40,999 bases of DNA from JANLTP01 sp031363055. GTDB taxonomy: Bacteria; Pseudomonadota; Gammaproteobacteria; Burkholderiales; Burkholderiaceae_E. Of the stretch, positions 9,205-16,659 are shown in pieces. Each line of letters starts with the position of its first letter. Positions within the stretch are counted from its first letter, which is position 1. The translations under genes and the position numbers were made by a program. Under the pieces are notes generated by a model. That model was not told the DNA's origin and made no database searches. It was given only the letters and a program-made list of their open reading frames with translations. The stretch lies in the NCBI GenBank assembly GCA_031363055.1, contig JANLTP010000111.1:1-40999 (forward strand), given 5' to 3'.

Positions 9205-9225
9205 TTTGGGGTTTGGGGTTTGGGG
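9205..9225 (+). repeat. Three TTTGGGG units with adjoining hairpin
   Basis: Three perfect 7-bp units of TTTGGGG lie 36 bp after the SNF2 stop codon. The last copies overlap an inverted repeat in which GGTTTGG pairs with CCAAACC around a 5-nt loop (about 9217-9235). This could end the SNF2 transcript, although the following T-run is short. Only three G-runs are present, so an ordinary four-run quadruplex cannot form from this block alone. Confidence 0.75.
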
Positions 9226-9241
9226 TCACCAAACCTATAAT

Positions 9242-9298
9242 TTGACAGATATTAGGAAGTTTATAAGATTCTTGTAAATCAAATAATATCCGTATAAA
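9242..9298 (+). promoter_or_regulatory. Promoter candidates before the AAA ATPase gene; leaderless start likely
   Basis: This stretch is clearly AT-rich compared with its surroundings. One sigma-70-like pair is TTGACA at 9242-9247 with TAAGAT at 9264-9269 (16-bp spacer). A second is TTGTAA at 9272-9277 with TATAAA at 9293-9298 (15-bp spacer), which would begin transcription at about 9305-9307, on the ATG itself. The bases before the ATG (CTCCTCCT) are the complement of a Shine-Dalgarno sequence, so no ribosome binding site is present and a leaderless mRNA is plausible. Confidence 0.45.
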
Positions 9299-9306
9299 CT
9301 CCTCCT

Positions 9307-10497
9307 ATGGACCCTGTCAGAAACCCCTATTCGCCGGGCGCGGGCACACCGCCGCCGGAACTTGCAGGTCGAGACGAATTACGCGAAACGGTGCGAATCG
9401 CGATTGAACGCACGCGGTTGGGTCTACCCACCAAAAGCGTGCTGATGGTCGGACTACGGGGTGTCGGCAAGACCGTTCTGCTGGACCGAATGCGCGATGA
9501 TGCCGAAGCTCAGGGAATCCAAACGCTGCGGGTAGAAGCCCCCGAGAATCGTTCACTGCCGGCCATTTTGGCACCACAACTGCGGCAAGCACTACTCCGA
9601 TTGTCGCGAAACCAGAATGCTCGCGATCTCGCACAGCGGGCACTCAGAGCCTTGGCCGGTTTTGCCAAATCTCTCAAGGTTAAATACCAGGATATCGAAG
9701 TCGGATTCGACTTCGACCCCGAACCGGGCTTGGCCGATAACGGCGACCTTGAGCATGACATGCAGGCGCTGTTGGAAGCCTCCGGCGCCGCCGTCAAAGA
9801 GGCTGACAGTGCATTGGCCATGTTCGTCGACGAGCTGCAATACGTTAAGGAGCTTGAGCTGGAAGCGCTCATCACCGCGTTACATCGATGCGCTCAACGC
9901 CGATTACCTGTCATCCTGATCGGCGCGGGTTTGCCACAACTGCGCGGCCGAATGGGCAGAGCAAAATCGTATGCGGAACGGCTATTCGATTTCCCCGAAA
10001 TTGGCCCGTTGCCCGCACCTGCCGCCAGGCTCGCAATCTCCAAGCCCGCACAATCACAAGGCGTTTTGATTGACGGCGATGCGCTCGAACGTATCGTCGG
10101 GGAGACACAAGGGTATCCCTATTTCCTTCAAGAATGGGGCAAGCACGCATGGGATACCGCGAAACATTCACCAATCGCACTGACCGATGTGCAGTCAGCA
10201 TCAAAAGCAGCGATCGCAGCGCTTGACGAAAGCTTTTTCCGAGTTCGGTTCGACCGCCTGACTCCGGTTGAAAAGCGCTACCTTCGCGCCATGGCGGAAC
10301 TCGGCGAAGGACCCCATCGCTCCGGAGACATTGCGATCGTTTTAAATCGCAAGGTAACCTCGCTCGGCCCAACACGAAATCAATTGATTTCCAAGGGAAT
10401 GATTTGGAGTCCGAACCACGGTGACACAGCCTTCACCGTGCCCCTGTTCGACCAGTTCATGCATCGCATCATGCCGGCCGATGATTGGCGCAGTTGA
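9307..10497 (+). CDS. Stand-alone AAA/STAND-type ATP-binding protein
   Basis: A 396-residue P-loop ATPase of the ORC/CDC6-like or AAA_16 group. Walker A is GLRGVGKTVLLDRM (about residues 49-62), Walker B is LAMFVDELQYV (about 170-180), sensor-1-like ILIGAGLPQLRG follows, and then GYPYFLQEWG, typical of the lid of these ATPases. The C-terminus from about residue 318 (LTPVEKRYLRAMAELGEG, followed by ALTSLGPTRNQLISKGMI-like text) looks like a winged-helix domain that could bind DNA. Related proteins occur singly and sporadically across bacteria and I know no established function. The gene sits alone between the SNF2 gene and the MaoC gene, has an AT-rich upstream region and no ribosome binding site, and is followed by an AT-rich 11-bp repeat. 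This fits a horizontally acquired single-gene cargo, which is inference. Confidence 0.8.
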   Translation: MDPVRNPYSPGAGTPPPELAGRDELRETVRIAIERTRLGLPTKSVLMVGLRGVGKTVLLDRMRDDAEAQGIQTLRVEAPENRSLPAILAPQLRQALLRLSRNQNARDLAQRALRALAGFAKSLKVKYQDIEVGFDFDPEPGLADNGDLEHDMQALLEASGAAVKEADSALAMFVDELQYVKELELEALITALHRCAQRRLPVILIGAGLPQLRGRMGRAKSYAERLFDFPEIGPLPAPAARLAISKPAQSQGVLIDGDALERIVGETQGYPYFLQEWGKHAWDTAKHSPIALTDVQSASKAAIAALDESFFRVRFDRLTPVEKRYLRAMAELGEGPHRSGDIAIVLNRKVTSLGPTRNQLISKGMIWSPNHGDTAFTVPLFDQFMHRIMPADDWRS

Positions 10498-10502
10498 CCC
10501 CG

Positions 10503-10527
10503 AATTGCAAATTCAAAATTGCAAATT
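10503..10527. repeat. AATTGCAAATT direct repeat behind the AAA ATPase gene
   Basis: AATTGCAAATT occurs at 10503-10513 and 10517-10527, three bases apart, just after the ATPase stop codon. The low-GC block ends here and ordinary composition resumes at the MaoC gene. It may mark the edge of an insertion, but no matching copy is seen on the left side of the ATPase gene. Confidence 0.7.
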
Positions 10528-10556
10528 GCGCAACAGACAATTCGCCCGGCGCGCGA

Positions 10557-11018
10557 TCAGCGATACATCAACCCTATGGTTTCCGCAATCGCCGCCGGCT
10601 TGTCGGACCCTTCGCGCTCGACCGTGACATTCCACATGACTTGCAGGCCGCCCTCGATAGGCTTGGTTTCCTTCAACACAAAGCGGCCACGCAATTTGCT
10701 GCCGACCGGTACTTGTGACGTGAAGCGCACTTTGTTCAGACCGTAATTAATACCCATGCGCACGCCGTCTACCTTGAAGGTACTCTGTGAAAAGCCGGCG
10801 ATCATCGACAAGGTCAGAAAGCCATGGCCGATGGTGGTGCCCATCGGTGAGGCCTTGGCGCGTTCGACATCGACGTGAATCCATTGGAAGTCGTTAGTGG
10901 CGGCCGCAAAATTGTTGATTCTCTCCTGGGTAATTTCAACCCAGTCGGAAACGGCGACTTCCTTGCCGACCATTTTTGCCAGGGCGTCTAAACTGTCGAT
11001 CTGAACGATTTGAGCCAT
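10557..11018 (-). CDS. MaoC-family (R)-specific enoyl-CoA hydratase
   Basis: A 153-residue single hot-dog-fold MaoC dehydratase. It has the hydratase signature with catalytic D43 and H48 in ATNDFQWIHVD, followed by the conserved GHGF at residues 64-67 (TTIGHGFLTLSM). Family members hydrate trans-2-enoyl-CoA to (R)-3-hydroxyacyl-CoA in beta-oxidation or polyester supply; other members act on branched or aromatic acyl-CoA esters. The ATG at 11018 is preceded by AGAGGGAACAG, a purine-rich stretch that can serve as ribosome binding site. It is divergent from the quinone oxidoreductase gene, with a hairpin in between. The context of acyl-CoA dehydrogenase and CoA ligase genes supports a role in acyl-CoA degradation. 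Confidence 0.87.
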   Translation of the reverse strand: MAQIVQIDSLDALAKMVGKEVAVSDWVEITQERINNFAAATNDFQWIHVDVERAKASPMGTTIGHGFLTLSMIAGFSQSTFKVDGVRMGINYGLNKVRFTSQVPVGSKLRGRFVLKETKPIEGGLQVMWNVTVEREGSDKPAAIAETIGLMYR

Positions 11019-11051
11019 GCTCTGTTCCCTCTCTTTGTTTGAATTACCTTG

Positions 11052-11095
11052 CCGAGGGGCAACCCAATCAACATCACCACTGGGCAGCCCCTCGG
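11052..11095. promoter_or_regulatory. Long inverted repeat in the divergent MaoC/oxidoreductase leader
   Basis: CCGAGGGGC at 11052-11060 is the exact complement of GCCCCTCGG at 11087-11095. Inside lies a second pair, CCCA with TGGG, after a two-base mismatch on each side. The result is a 9+4 bp stem with a loop of about 14 nt, 27 bp before the quinone oxidoreductase ATG. It may act on the oxidoreductase leader RNA or as an operator; which cannot be decided. Confidence 0.45.
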
Positions 11096-11121
11096 AATCC
11101 TACCAGCATCAGGAGACTTTC

Positions 11122-12096
11122 ATGAAAGCACTACTTTGCAAGCAATACGGCCTGCCCGACACCTTGGTGCTCGAGGAGGTTGCCGACCCCAAGCCTGCGG
11201 CCGGTCAGGTGGTCATCGACATGAAAGCGGCCGGGGCCAATTTCCCGGACGTTCTGATCATTCAAAACAAGTATCAGTTCAAGCCGACCTTGCCATTTGC
11301 ACCGGGCGCTGAATTCGCAGGGGTCGTGTCCGCCGTCGGCGACGGTGTCAAGCATGTCAAGCTGGGCGACCGCGTGATCGGCAATTGTGGTCATGGCGCC
11401 TTCGCCGAAAAAGTGCTGGTCGACGCTGAGCGCACGATTCCGATTCCTGCCGGTATCGATTTCGATGTCGCAGCCGCATTTACCCTGACCTACGGCACTT
11501 CGTATCATGCGGTCAAGGATCGCGGCGAATTGAAGGCCGGGCAGACCATGCTGGTGTTGGGCGCGGCCGGTGGCGTCGGACTGGCGGCGATTGAAATTGG
11601 CAAAGCCTTGGGCGCCAAGGTGATTGCCGCCGCATCGACCCCAGAAAAACTGGCAGTCTGCCGCGAACACGGCGCCGATGCGACGATCAACTACAGCACC
11701 GAAGATCTGCGCGAGGCGATCAAGAAATTGACCGATGGCAAAGGACCGGACGTCATTTACGACCCGGTTGGCGGCGCTTATGCGGAACCGGCGTTTCGAT
11801 CCATCGCCTGGCGCGGCCGCTATCTGGTCGTGGGTTTTGCGAATGGCGAAATTCCGAAGATACCGCTGAATCTGGCGCTTCTGAAGGGCGCTTCGCTGGT
11901 CGGTGTGTTCTGGGGTGACTTCACCAAACGTGAGCCGAAGCATTTTCATGCCGACCTCAGCGATCTGTTCACCTGGGTAGCGCAGGGCAAGCTGCGTCCG
12001 CACATCTCGGCGCGATATCCATTGGCGCAGGGTGCTCAGGCGCTCAACGACCTCATGAATCGCAAGGTGACCGGCAAGGTGATTATTACGCCCTAG
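11122..12096 (+). CDS. NADPH:quinone oxidoreductase-family zinc-independent MDR protein
   Basis: The 324-residue product is a medium-chain dehydrogenase/reductase of the quinone-oxidoreductase branch. It starts MKALLCKQYGLPDTLVLEEV, carries APGAEFAGVVSAVGDGV in the GroES-like domain, and has the nucleotide-binding fingerprint VLGAAGGVGLAAIEIGKALG. There is no zinc-ligand cysteine set, as expected for this branch. Members reduce quinones or the double bond of enoyl-type substrates with NAD(P)H. The ATG at 11122 has AGGAGA five bases before it; the frame is open further back to 11017 but that extension has no ribosome binding site and is not family-like. It is convergent with the acyl-CoA dehydrogenase gene, only 3 bp from its stop. 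Confidence 0.9.
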   Translation: MKALLCKQYGLPDTLVLEEVADPKPAAGQVVIDMKAAGANFPDVLIIQNKYQFKPTLPFAPGAEFAGVVSAVGDGVKHVKLGDRVIGNCGHGAFAEKVLVDAERTIPIPAGIDFDVAAAFTLTYGTSYHAVKDRGELKAGQTMLVLGAAGGVGLAAIEIGKALGAKVIAAASTPEKLAVCREHGADATINYSTEDLREAIKKLTDGKGPDVIYDPVGGAYAEPAFRSIAWRGRYLVVGFANGEIPKIPLNLALLKGASLVGVFWGDFTKREPKHFHADLSDLFTWVAQGKLRPHISARYPLAQGAQALNDLMNRKVTGKVIITP

Positions 12097-12099
12097 CGG

Positions 12100-13275
12100 T
12101 TACATTCGTTTCGCCACTTCCTCGAGCATGACTTCGGTTGCGCCCCCGCCAATGGTCAAAATGCGGGCGTCGCGAGTCATCCGCTCGATGGGAGTGCCAA
12201 CAATGTAGCCGGTGCCGCCATGCAACTGCAGGCAACCGTGGACCACCTCCTGCAGAATTTCGCAGGCGTAGGCCTTGAGCATCGAGACTTCACGCACGGC
12301 ATCCTTGCCCTCTTCGAGCATTTGCGCGCACTGATACACCAGGGCGCGCGCGGCGGCCGACTTTGAGGCCATCCAGGCAAGCTTGTTGCGCACCACCGGC
12401 TGCTCCCACAAACTCTTGCCGAAGGCCTGGCGTTGCTGCACGTACTCAACCGTCAATTCAATCGCCTTGGCGCATTGGCCGACGCTCATCGCGCCCGCTA
12501 CCAGTCGTTCGTTCTGGAAGGTACTCATGATGTAGTAAAAGCCCTTGCCCTCTTCGCCCAATAACGCGTCCGGCGGTACGCGTAAATCTTCGAAGAACAG
12601 CTCAGCGGTATCGGAGGCGCGCCAGCCATGCTTTTCGAACTTGCGACCGATCTTCAAACCCGGCGTACCCTTGTCAACGATGAACAGCGAAATACCGCGA
12701 CTACCCTTGGCGTTCGGATCGGTGCGAGCCGCGACGATGTAGATATCGCCGTAGACACCATTAGTGATGAAGGTCTTCGAGCCATTGATGACCCAGCCAT
12801 CACCGTCTCGTTTGGCGCGAGTCTTCAGGCCGGCAACGTCCGAGCCGGCATGCGGTTCGGTCACGCAGACGGCACCGATCTTCTCTCCGGCACAAGCTGC
12901 CGGCAGGTACTTTTGTTTCTGAGCGTGGCTGCCGCGCAAGGCGATATGGGCGATCGACATATCGCTGTGTACCGTGAACGCAGACGCTACGCCGCCGAAC
13001 GTCGAGCGCGCCAGTTCTTCACCCAGCACGGTCGAGGCCATCGGCCCCAGGCCACCACCCCCGTATTCAACCGGATGGCGCATGCCCAGAAAACCGAGCG
13101 CACCAAAGTCACGAAACGCCTGACGCGGAATTTCGCCGGCGGCCTCCCAGGCCTCGCCCTGCGGCATGACGACCTCCTCGACATAACGGCGCACTTGCGC
13201 GCGGATCATGCGGTGGTCTTCGTCGAGCAGATTTGGTTCGTTGAATTCAAAGGCGGACATGGTGTGGTGTTTCAT
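12100..13275 (-). CDS. Acyl-CoA dehydrogenase
   Basis: A 391-residue flavoprotein that introduces the alpha-beta double bond into an acyl-CoA and passes electrons to ETF. Signatures are AVCVTEPHAGSDVAGLKT and GWVINGSKTFITNG for FAD and substrate binding, RQAFGKSL, and LQLHGGTGYIVGTPIERMTRDARI near the C-terminus. The catalytic glutamate of the medium-chain enzymes would lie in that last motif, but it is a glycine (YIVGTPIER). A glutamate in FQNERLVAG (E256) occupies the position used as base in the isovaleryl- and long-chain-type enzymes, which points to a branched or bulky substrate. The ATG at 13260 (MSAFEFNEPN) is an alternative start five codons in. It is divergent from the TetR gene, and its promoter contains a palindromic operator. 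Confidence 0.92.
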   Translation of the reverse strand: MKHHTMSAFEFNEPNLLDEDHRMIRAQVRRYVEEVVMPQGEAWEAAGEIPRQAFRDFGALGFLGMRHPVEYGGGGLGPMASTVLGEELARSTFGGVASAFTVHSDMSIAHIALRGSHAQKQKYLPAACAGEKIGAVCVTEPHAGSDVAGLKTRAKRDGDGWVINGSKTFITNGVYGDIYIVAARTDPNAKGSRGISLFIVDKGTPGLKIGRKFEKHGWRASDTAELFFEDLRVPPDALLGEEGKGFYYIMSTFQNERLVAGAMSVGQCAKAIELTVEYVQQRQAFGKSLWEQPVVRNKLAWMASKSAAARALVYQCAQMLEEGKDAVREVSMLKAYACEILQEVVHGCLQLHGGTGYIVGTPIERMTRDARILTIGGGATEVMLEEVAKRM

Positions 13276-13301
13276 GTTGATTGATGACTGCGGGCAAATG
13301 C

Positions 13302-13328
13302 GGCCTTCTGTAAAACTGGCCTTCTGTA
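13302..13328. repeat. GGCCTTCTGTA direct repeat upstream of the acyl-CoA dehydrogenase
   Basis: GGCCTTCTGTA occurs at 13302-13312 and again at 13318-13328, separated by AAACT, inside the 5' leader of the acyl-CoA dehydrogenase. The second copy abuts the -10 element on the minus strand. Confidence 0.8.
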
Positions 13329-13355
13329 TTATAGTCCGTCCCGTCGGGCTATCAA
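13328..13355 (-). promoter_or_regulatory. Acyl-CoA dehydrogenase promoter with embedded TetR operator
   Basis: On the minus strand, TTGATA (13350-13355) and TATAAT (13328-13333) form a sigma-70 promoter with a 16-bp spacer. The spacer coincides with an imperfect palindrome at 13331-13352 whose outer arms are ATAG and CTAT around GTCCGTCCCGTCGGGC. It matches the stronger palindrome at 23944-23965 in 15 of the 20 central positions. It lies 17 bp before the TetR start codon, so binding there would control both the dehydrogenase gene and tetR itself. Confidence 0.6.
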
Positions 13356-13368
13356 TAAGGGGTACTGC

Positions 13369-13980
13369 ATGACTCGCGTTCGCGCTGACGACTATGAATC
13401 AAAGAAACAATCGATTTTAAACCGCGCCGCCACCTTGTTTGCGCGCAAGGGCTTCGACAGCGCCACCATGATTGAAGTGGCTGCCGCCTGCGGCACGTCA
13501 AAATCGCACCTCTACCACTACTTCCCTGCCAAGGAAGATTTGTTGTTTGCCATGGTCAGCGAACACATCACTGAACAGGCCGCCGAGCTGAGCGCCATTG
13601 TCGCGCTGCCCCTGTCGGCCGAAGAGCGGTTTTCGCGCTACGTCAGCGCTTTCGTCAAACGGGCGGCGAATTCGCGTGATGAACATCTGGTTTTGATGAA
13701 CGATCTGAAATACCTGCCGGATGCCAAGCGCAAAAAAGTTCGCAAGCTCGAGACGCGTCTGGTCGATCTGATGGTGAGTCTGCTCAAGGAGATCAATCCA
13801 GAACTGATGGCGCCGGTCAAAGTTCGCGGTCCCTACGCCATGTTGCTGTTCGGCATGATCATCTGGACGTTTACCTGGTATCAGAAGAGCGGCGCGATCT
13901 CGCCTGCCGAATTGTCGGAACGAATCTGCCAGGTGTTTGTCCACGGCTTCAAGGGCGCGCAATTTCCAGCACCTCTGTAA
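13369..13980 (+). CDS. TetR/AcrR-family transcriptional regulator
   Basis: The 203-residue product has a canonical TetR N-terminus: ILNRAATLFARKGFDSATM, then the helix-turn-helix VAAACGTSKSHLYHYFPAKEDLL at about residues 30-55. A helical ligand and dimer domain follows. These proteins repress by binding a palindrome and let go on binding a ligand, often an acyl-CoA in catabolic clusters. The ATG at 13369 follows AAGGGG with good spacing. It is divergent from the acyl-CoA dehydrogenase gene, with a palindrome in the shared region that recurs in the dioxygenase promoter at 23.95 kb. I infer that this protein regulates itself, the dehydrogenase and the dioxygenase operon; the ligand is unknown. 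Confidence 0.9.
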   Translation: MTRVRADDYESKKQSILNRAATLFARKGFDSATMIEVAAACGTSKSHLYHYFPAKEDLLFAMVSEHITEQAAELSAIVALPLSAEERFSRYVSAFVKRAANSRDEHLVLMNDLKYLPDAKRKKVRKLETRLVDLMVSLLKEINPELMAPVKVRGPYAMLLFGMIIWTFTWYQKSGAISPAELSERICQVFVHGFKGAQFPAPL

Positions 13981-14032
13981 TTGCTGCCGTACCGTTATTT
14001 GCATCGCACGCTCACAGACTGCCCGGCAACCA

Positions 14033-15452
14033 TTAATTCACTGCCTTCGTCTTGCCAACCCAATACGGTTCACGCAAAACGTTCTTCATGATCTTGCCGG
14101 CGCCGGAGAGCGGCAAGGCATCGCGAAACTCGGCGGTTCGCGGGCATTTGTATCCCGCAATCAACCGATGACAATATTCGATGATCTGCTCGCTGCTCGC
14201 TGTTTGACTCTCCTTGAGTGTCACGACCGCGTGCACCGATTCACCCCAGCGCTCGTTGGGTACTCCGAACACGGCGCACTCACGAACGGATAGATACGCG
14301 TGTATCGCATTCTCGACTTCGCGCGAATAGATGTTTTCACCGCCGCTGATGATCATGTCCTTGACCCGGTCAACAATATAGACAAAACCGACGTCATCCA
14401 TATAGGCGGCATCACCCGTGTGTAACCAGCCATTGCGCAAGGCGCTGGCGCTGGCTTCGGGCTTGTGCCAGTAGCCCAGCATGATTTGCGCACCGCGAAG
14501 GGCAATTTCTCCAGTCTGGCCGCGCGACAGTTCCTGGCCGGTATCGTCGACGATTCGTACGTCGATGCCGTAGGCCGCCCGTCCCGCCGCTTGACGTTTG
14601 CTTGGCAAGCTTTCGCATTCGAAGTGGTAGCGCCACGGCAAACTCAGCGCCAATGCGGCCGACTCGGTCAGACCATAGCCCTGAATAAACTCCCAACTGG
14701 GCAACTTCAGCATGGCCTGCGCCAACACCGAGTCCGGCATCGGCGAAGCACCGTATTCACAGTACCTGACGCTGGACAGATCGTAGCGCTCGAATTGCGC
14801 ATGATTGATCAGCATATTGATCATCGTCGGCACGAACAGGCAATAGTTGACCTTATGCCTTTGAATCGCCTCGAAGGCGAGCACCGCATCAAACTTCGGC
14901 AGACAGATGTGCGTGCCTCCCGCCATCGTCAAGGCCATCGCCGGCGAGGCCCCGGCCAGATGAAACAAGCCGGCCGAATGCAGGTAGACCGTCTGCTCGG
15001 AAAAATGCAGAGTTGCAATCCAGTTAATTGAGGCGGCAACACAATTACGATGCGACAACATGACACCTTTAGCTGCCCCGGTCGTACCACCGGTGTAATA
15101 AATGCCGCACAGATCGTCGTCGCGGCCACATTCGTCAGCCATGGGTGCGGAGGAACGAATCATTGCCTCGTAGGAGTGCATTCCGACGGGGGTCGGTTCA
15201 TCGCGTATTCAACGGTACCAACACCAGACCCGCCCAGGCCGCCGCGAAAAAAAGCTCGATGTAGGTGTCGCTGTTGAGCGCGAGAACCGCCAGCCGATCG
15301 CCCGGCTGCAGTCCGAGCGAACGAAAACCTGCTGCCAGCCGCGGCACCCGTTCACCCAGTTCGCCCCAGGTACGGGTTCGTTCACCGCACCAGGTGGCCG
15401 TGTTGCGCGCGCGGGTTTGAACGGCTCGAGTAAAGGCCTGGGTCAATTGCAC
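14033..15452 (-). pseudogene. Acyl-CoA ligase (AMP-binding), broken by an internal frameshifting deletion
   Basis: Two frames together make an ANL-superfamily acyl-CoA synthetase. The 5' part (from GTG 15452, VQLTQAFTRAVQTRARN to AWAGLVLVPLNTR, stop TGA at 15198-15200) is the normal N-terminus. The 3' part, in another frame, resumes with DEPTPVGMHSYEAMI and continues to a normal C-terminus with the P-loop YYTGGTTGAAKGV, GYGLTESAA, HTGDAAYMDD and the C-terminal lysine in LSGAGKIMKN. Relatives usually have about 50 residues between VPLNTR and this point; these are missing and the frame is shifted. A ribosome starting at GTG 15452 would give only an 84-residue peptide. An ATG at 15181 could start a 382-residue fragment that keeps the ATP-binding motifs but lacks the N-terminal subdomain. 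It is the last gene of the dioxygenase operon. Confidence 0.82.
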
Positions 15453-15468
15453 GATTGCGCTCGTTTTC

Positions 15469-16584
15469 CTAAAGCACCGGGAACCGCTGCGGTGCCAGAT
15501 AACGCTGATAGCCCGAGGCGACACCGTACTCGGCGATGCCATAGCCGACCTGACCCTCGCTGGTACCGCGCAGGACATGATCAGACAAAGTGCGCGCCGT
15601 CACCCGAGTCTGTGCATCGTCAAGATTCCAGACTTCATGCTCGCTGTAGAACTCGCCGCGGTCATCGCCATGATTCCAGCCTTTCAATCCGCCGTAGAGC
15701 CCGGCCTTCAAGTAGAAACGCGGCGTCAGACCTTCTACATGCAGATCACGCGGCGGCCCCTCGGCGAACTCGAGATGGAAATCGGCAGCGGTGATCGTCT
15801 GCCCGAGCGCATCGTCGGCCCATTGGTAGCGATGCTTGACCGCAGTCATCTCGCGATGCGTCACGCTACCATCGGCGGCGCGTCGAAACTCGCTGCCTGA
15901 AAGATACCAGGCCTGATCCGGCGCGCGCTCCTTGATGAACAGCAGCACACCCCTATCGTCGAACTGGCACATGGCCCAGGTCCAGAAGAAATTGGTAGGC
16001 TCCACAACCGGCGGCCGATGCTCGTCGGTATGCAACTGCGCACGCACACCCCAGGAGCGATCCCGTTGCCCAATCCAGGTCGCAGGTTCAATCAGGTAGC
16101 GAACGCCTTGCACCACGATCCAGCCGCGGTAGCGCCCGAATTGCGTCATGCGAGACAAGTCTTCATAAACCTCGCCCTTGCGTTCACGATAACTCGGCTT
16201 TTCATGCGCCGCTGGAAAGCTCGCCTCAAACTCGATCTCGAAGCTGATGCCGGAGTCATTGTCGGCCAGGCTCAAACGATGCCGTTTCATACCCTCTACG
16301 ACCTCAAATTGCAGCGGCCCGACGGCGGTTTGCAAAGGGTTGGAGCCGAGCCTTCGCGACGCCCGAAACGTATGTTGCTGACGACCTACCGTAATACCTG
16401 CAAAGGCGTCCATGACACCGCGATTCGGGTAATAACCCAGACCCATGTCAATCAGCAGATCGCGGCCATCGATCGGATGCGCCGTATACCAGAATCGTTC
16501 GGTAAAACGCGGATCACCATTGCCGGCGCGCGCAAATGGCGCGGCAGTCTGGTGACCAATCAGGTCATCTTGCGAGGTCAGCAT
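15469..16584 (-). CDS. Uncharacterised protein, AttH/CrtC-like beta-barrel (DUF7064/7065-like)
   Basis: A 371-residue soluble protein without signal peptide or membrane segment. The text (FWYTAHPIDGRDLLIDMGLGYYPNRGVMDAF near the start, FGRYRGWIVVQGVRYLI, DRSWGVR, NFFWTWAMCQFDDRGVLLFI) is rich in aromatic residues and beta-strand-like. It resembles proteins I have seen annotated with DUF7064/7065 domains and the lipocalin-like hydroxyneurosporene-synthase (CrtC/AttH) fold next to acyl-CoA degradation genes. Those with known function hydrate double bonds of isoprenoids, but no catalytic residue can be assigned here. The ATG at 16584 has GGAGAG five bases upstream. It lies between the small partner protein and the CoA ligase remnant in the operon. 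Family placement is tentative. Confidence 0.72.
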   Translation of the reverse strand: MLTSQDDLIGHQTAAPFARAGNGDPRFTERFWYTAHPIDGRDLLIDMGLGYYPNRGVMDAFAGITVGRQQHTFRASRRLGSNPLQTAVGPLQFEVVEGMKRHRLSLADNDSGISFEIEFEASFPAAHEKPSYRERKGEVYEDLSRMTQFGRYRGWIVVQGVRYLIEPATWIGQRDRSWGVRAQLHTDEHRPPVVEPTNFFWTWAMCQFDDRGVLLFIKERAPDQAWYLSGSEFRRAADGSVTHREMTAVKHRYQWADDALGQTITAADFHLEFAEGPPRDLHVEGLTPRFYLKAGLYGGLKGWNHGDDRGEFYSEHEVWNLDDAQTRVTARTLSDHVLRGTSEGQVGYGIAEYGVASGYQRYLAPQRFPVL

Positions 16585-16601
16585 TTACGCTCTCCATTGA
16601 C

Positions 16602-16659
16602 GGACATTATGAATATTCGGACACTACGGACACTACGGACAAGACACTACGGACACGGT
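16602..16659. repeat. GGACACTAC tandem repeats spanning a stop codon
   Basis: Read on the plus strand, GGACACTAC occurs at 16619-16627 and 16628-16636. Degenerate copies follow at 16637-16650 (with a five-base insertion) and 16651-16659, and one copy lies at 16602-16610. On the minus strand the array holds the last codons and TAG stop (16633-16635) of the upstream small protein gene and fills the gap to the next gene. Confidence 0.85.

Noticed and set aside
9205..9225. Telomere-like or G-quadruplex element (TTTGGGG repeats)
   Set aside because: Only three G-runs, one location and an ordinary chromosomal context; better described as another short tandem repeat with a hairpin.
4940..10497. Anti-phage defence island
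   Set aside because: No nuclease, methylase, protease, toxin-antitoxin or other recognised defence partner lies next to the SNF2 and AAA genes, and flanking genes are metabolic; kept only as a low-interest pair.
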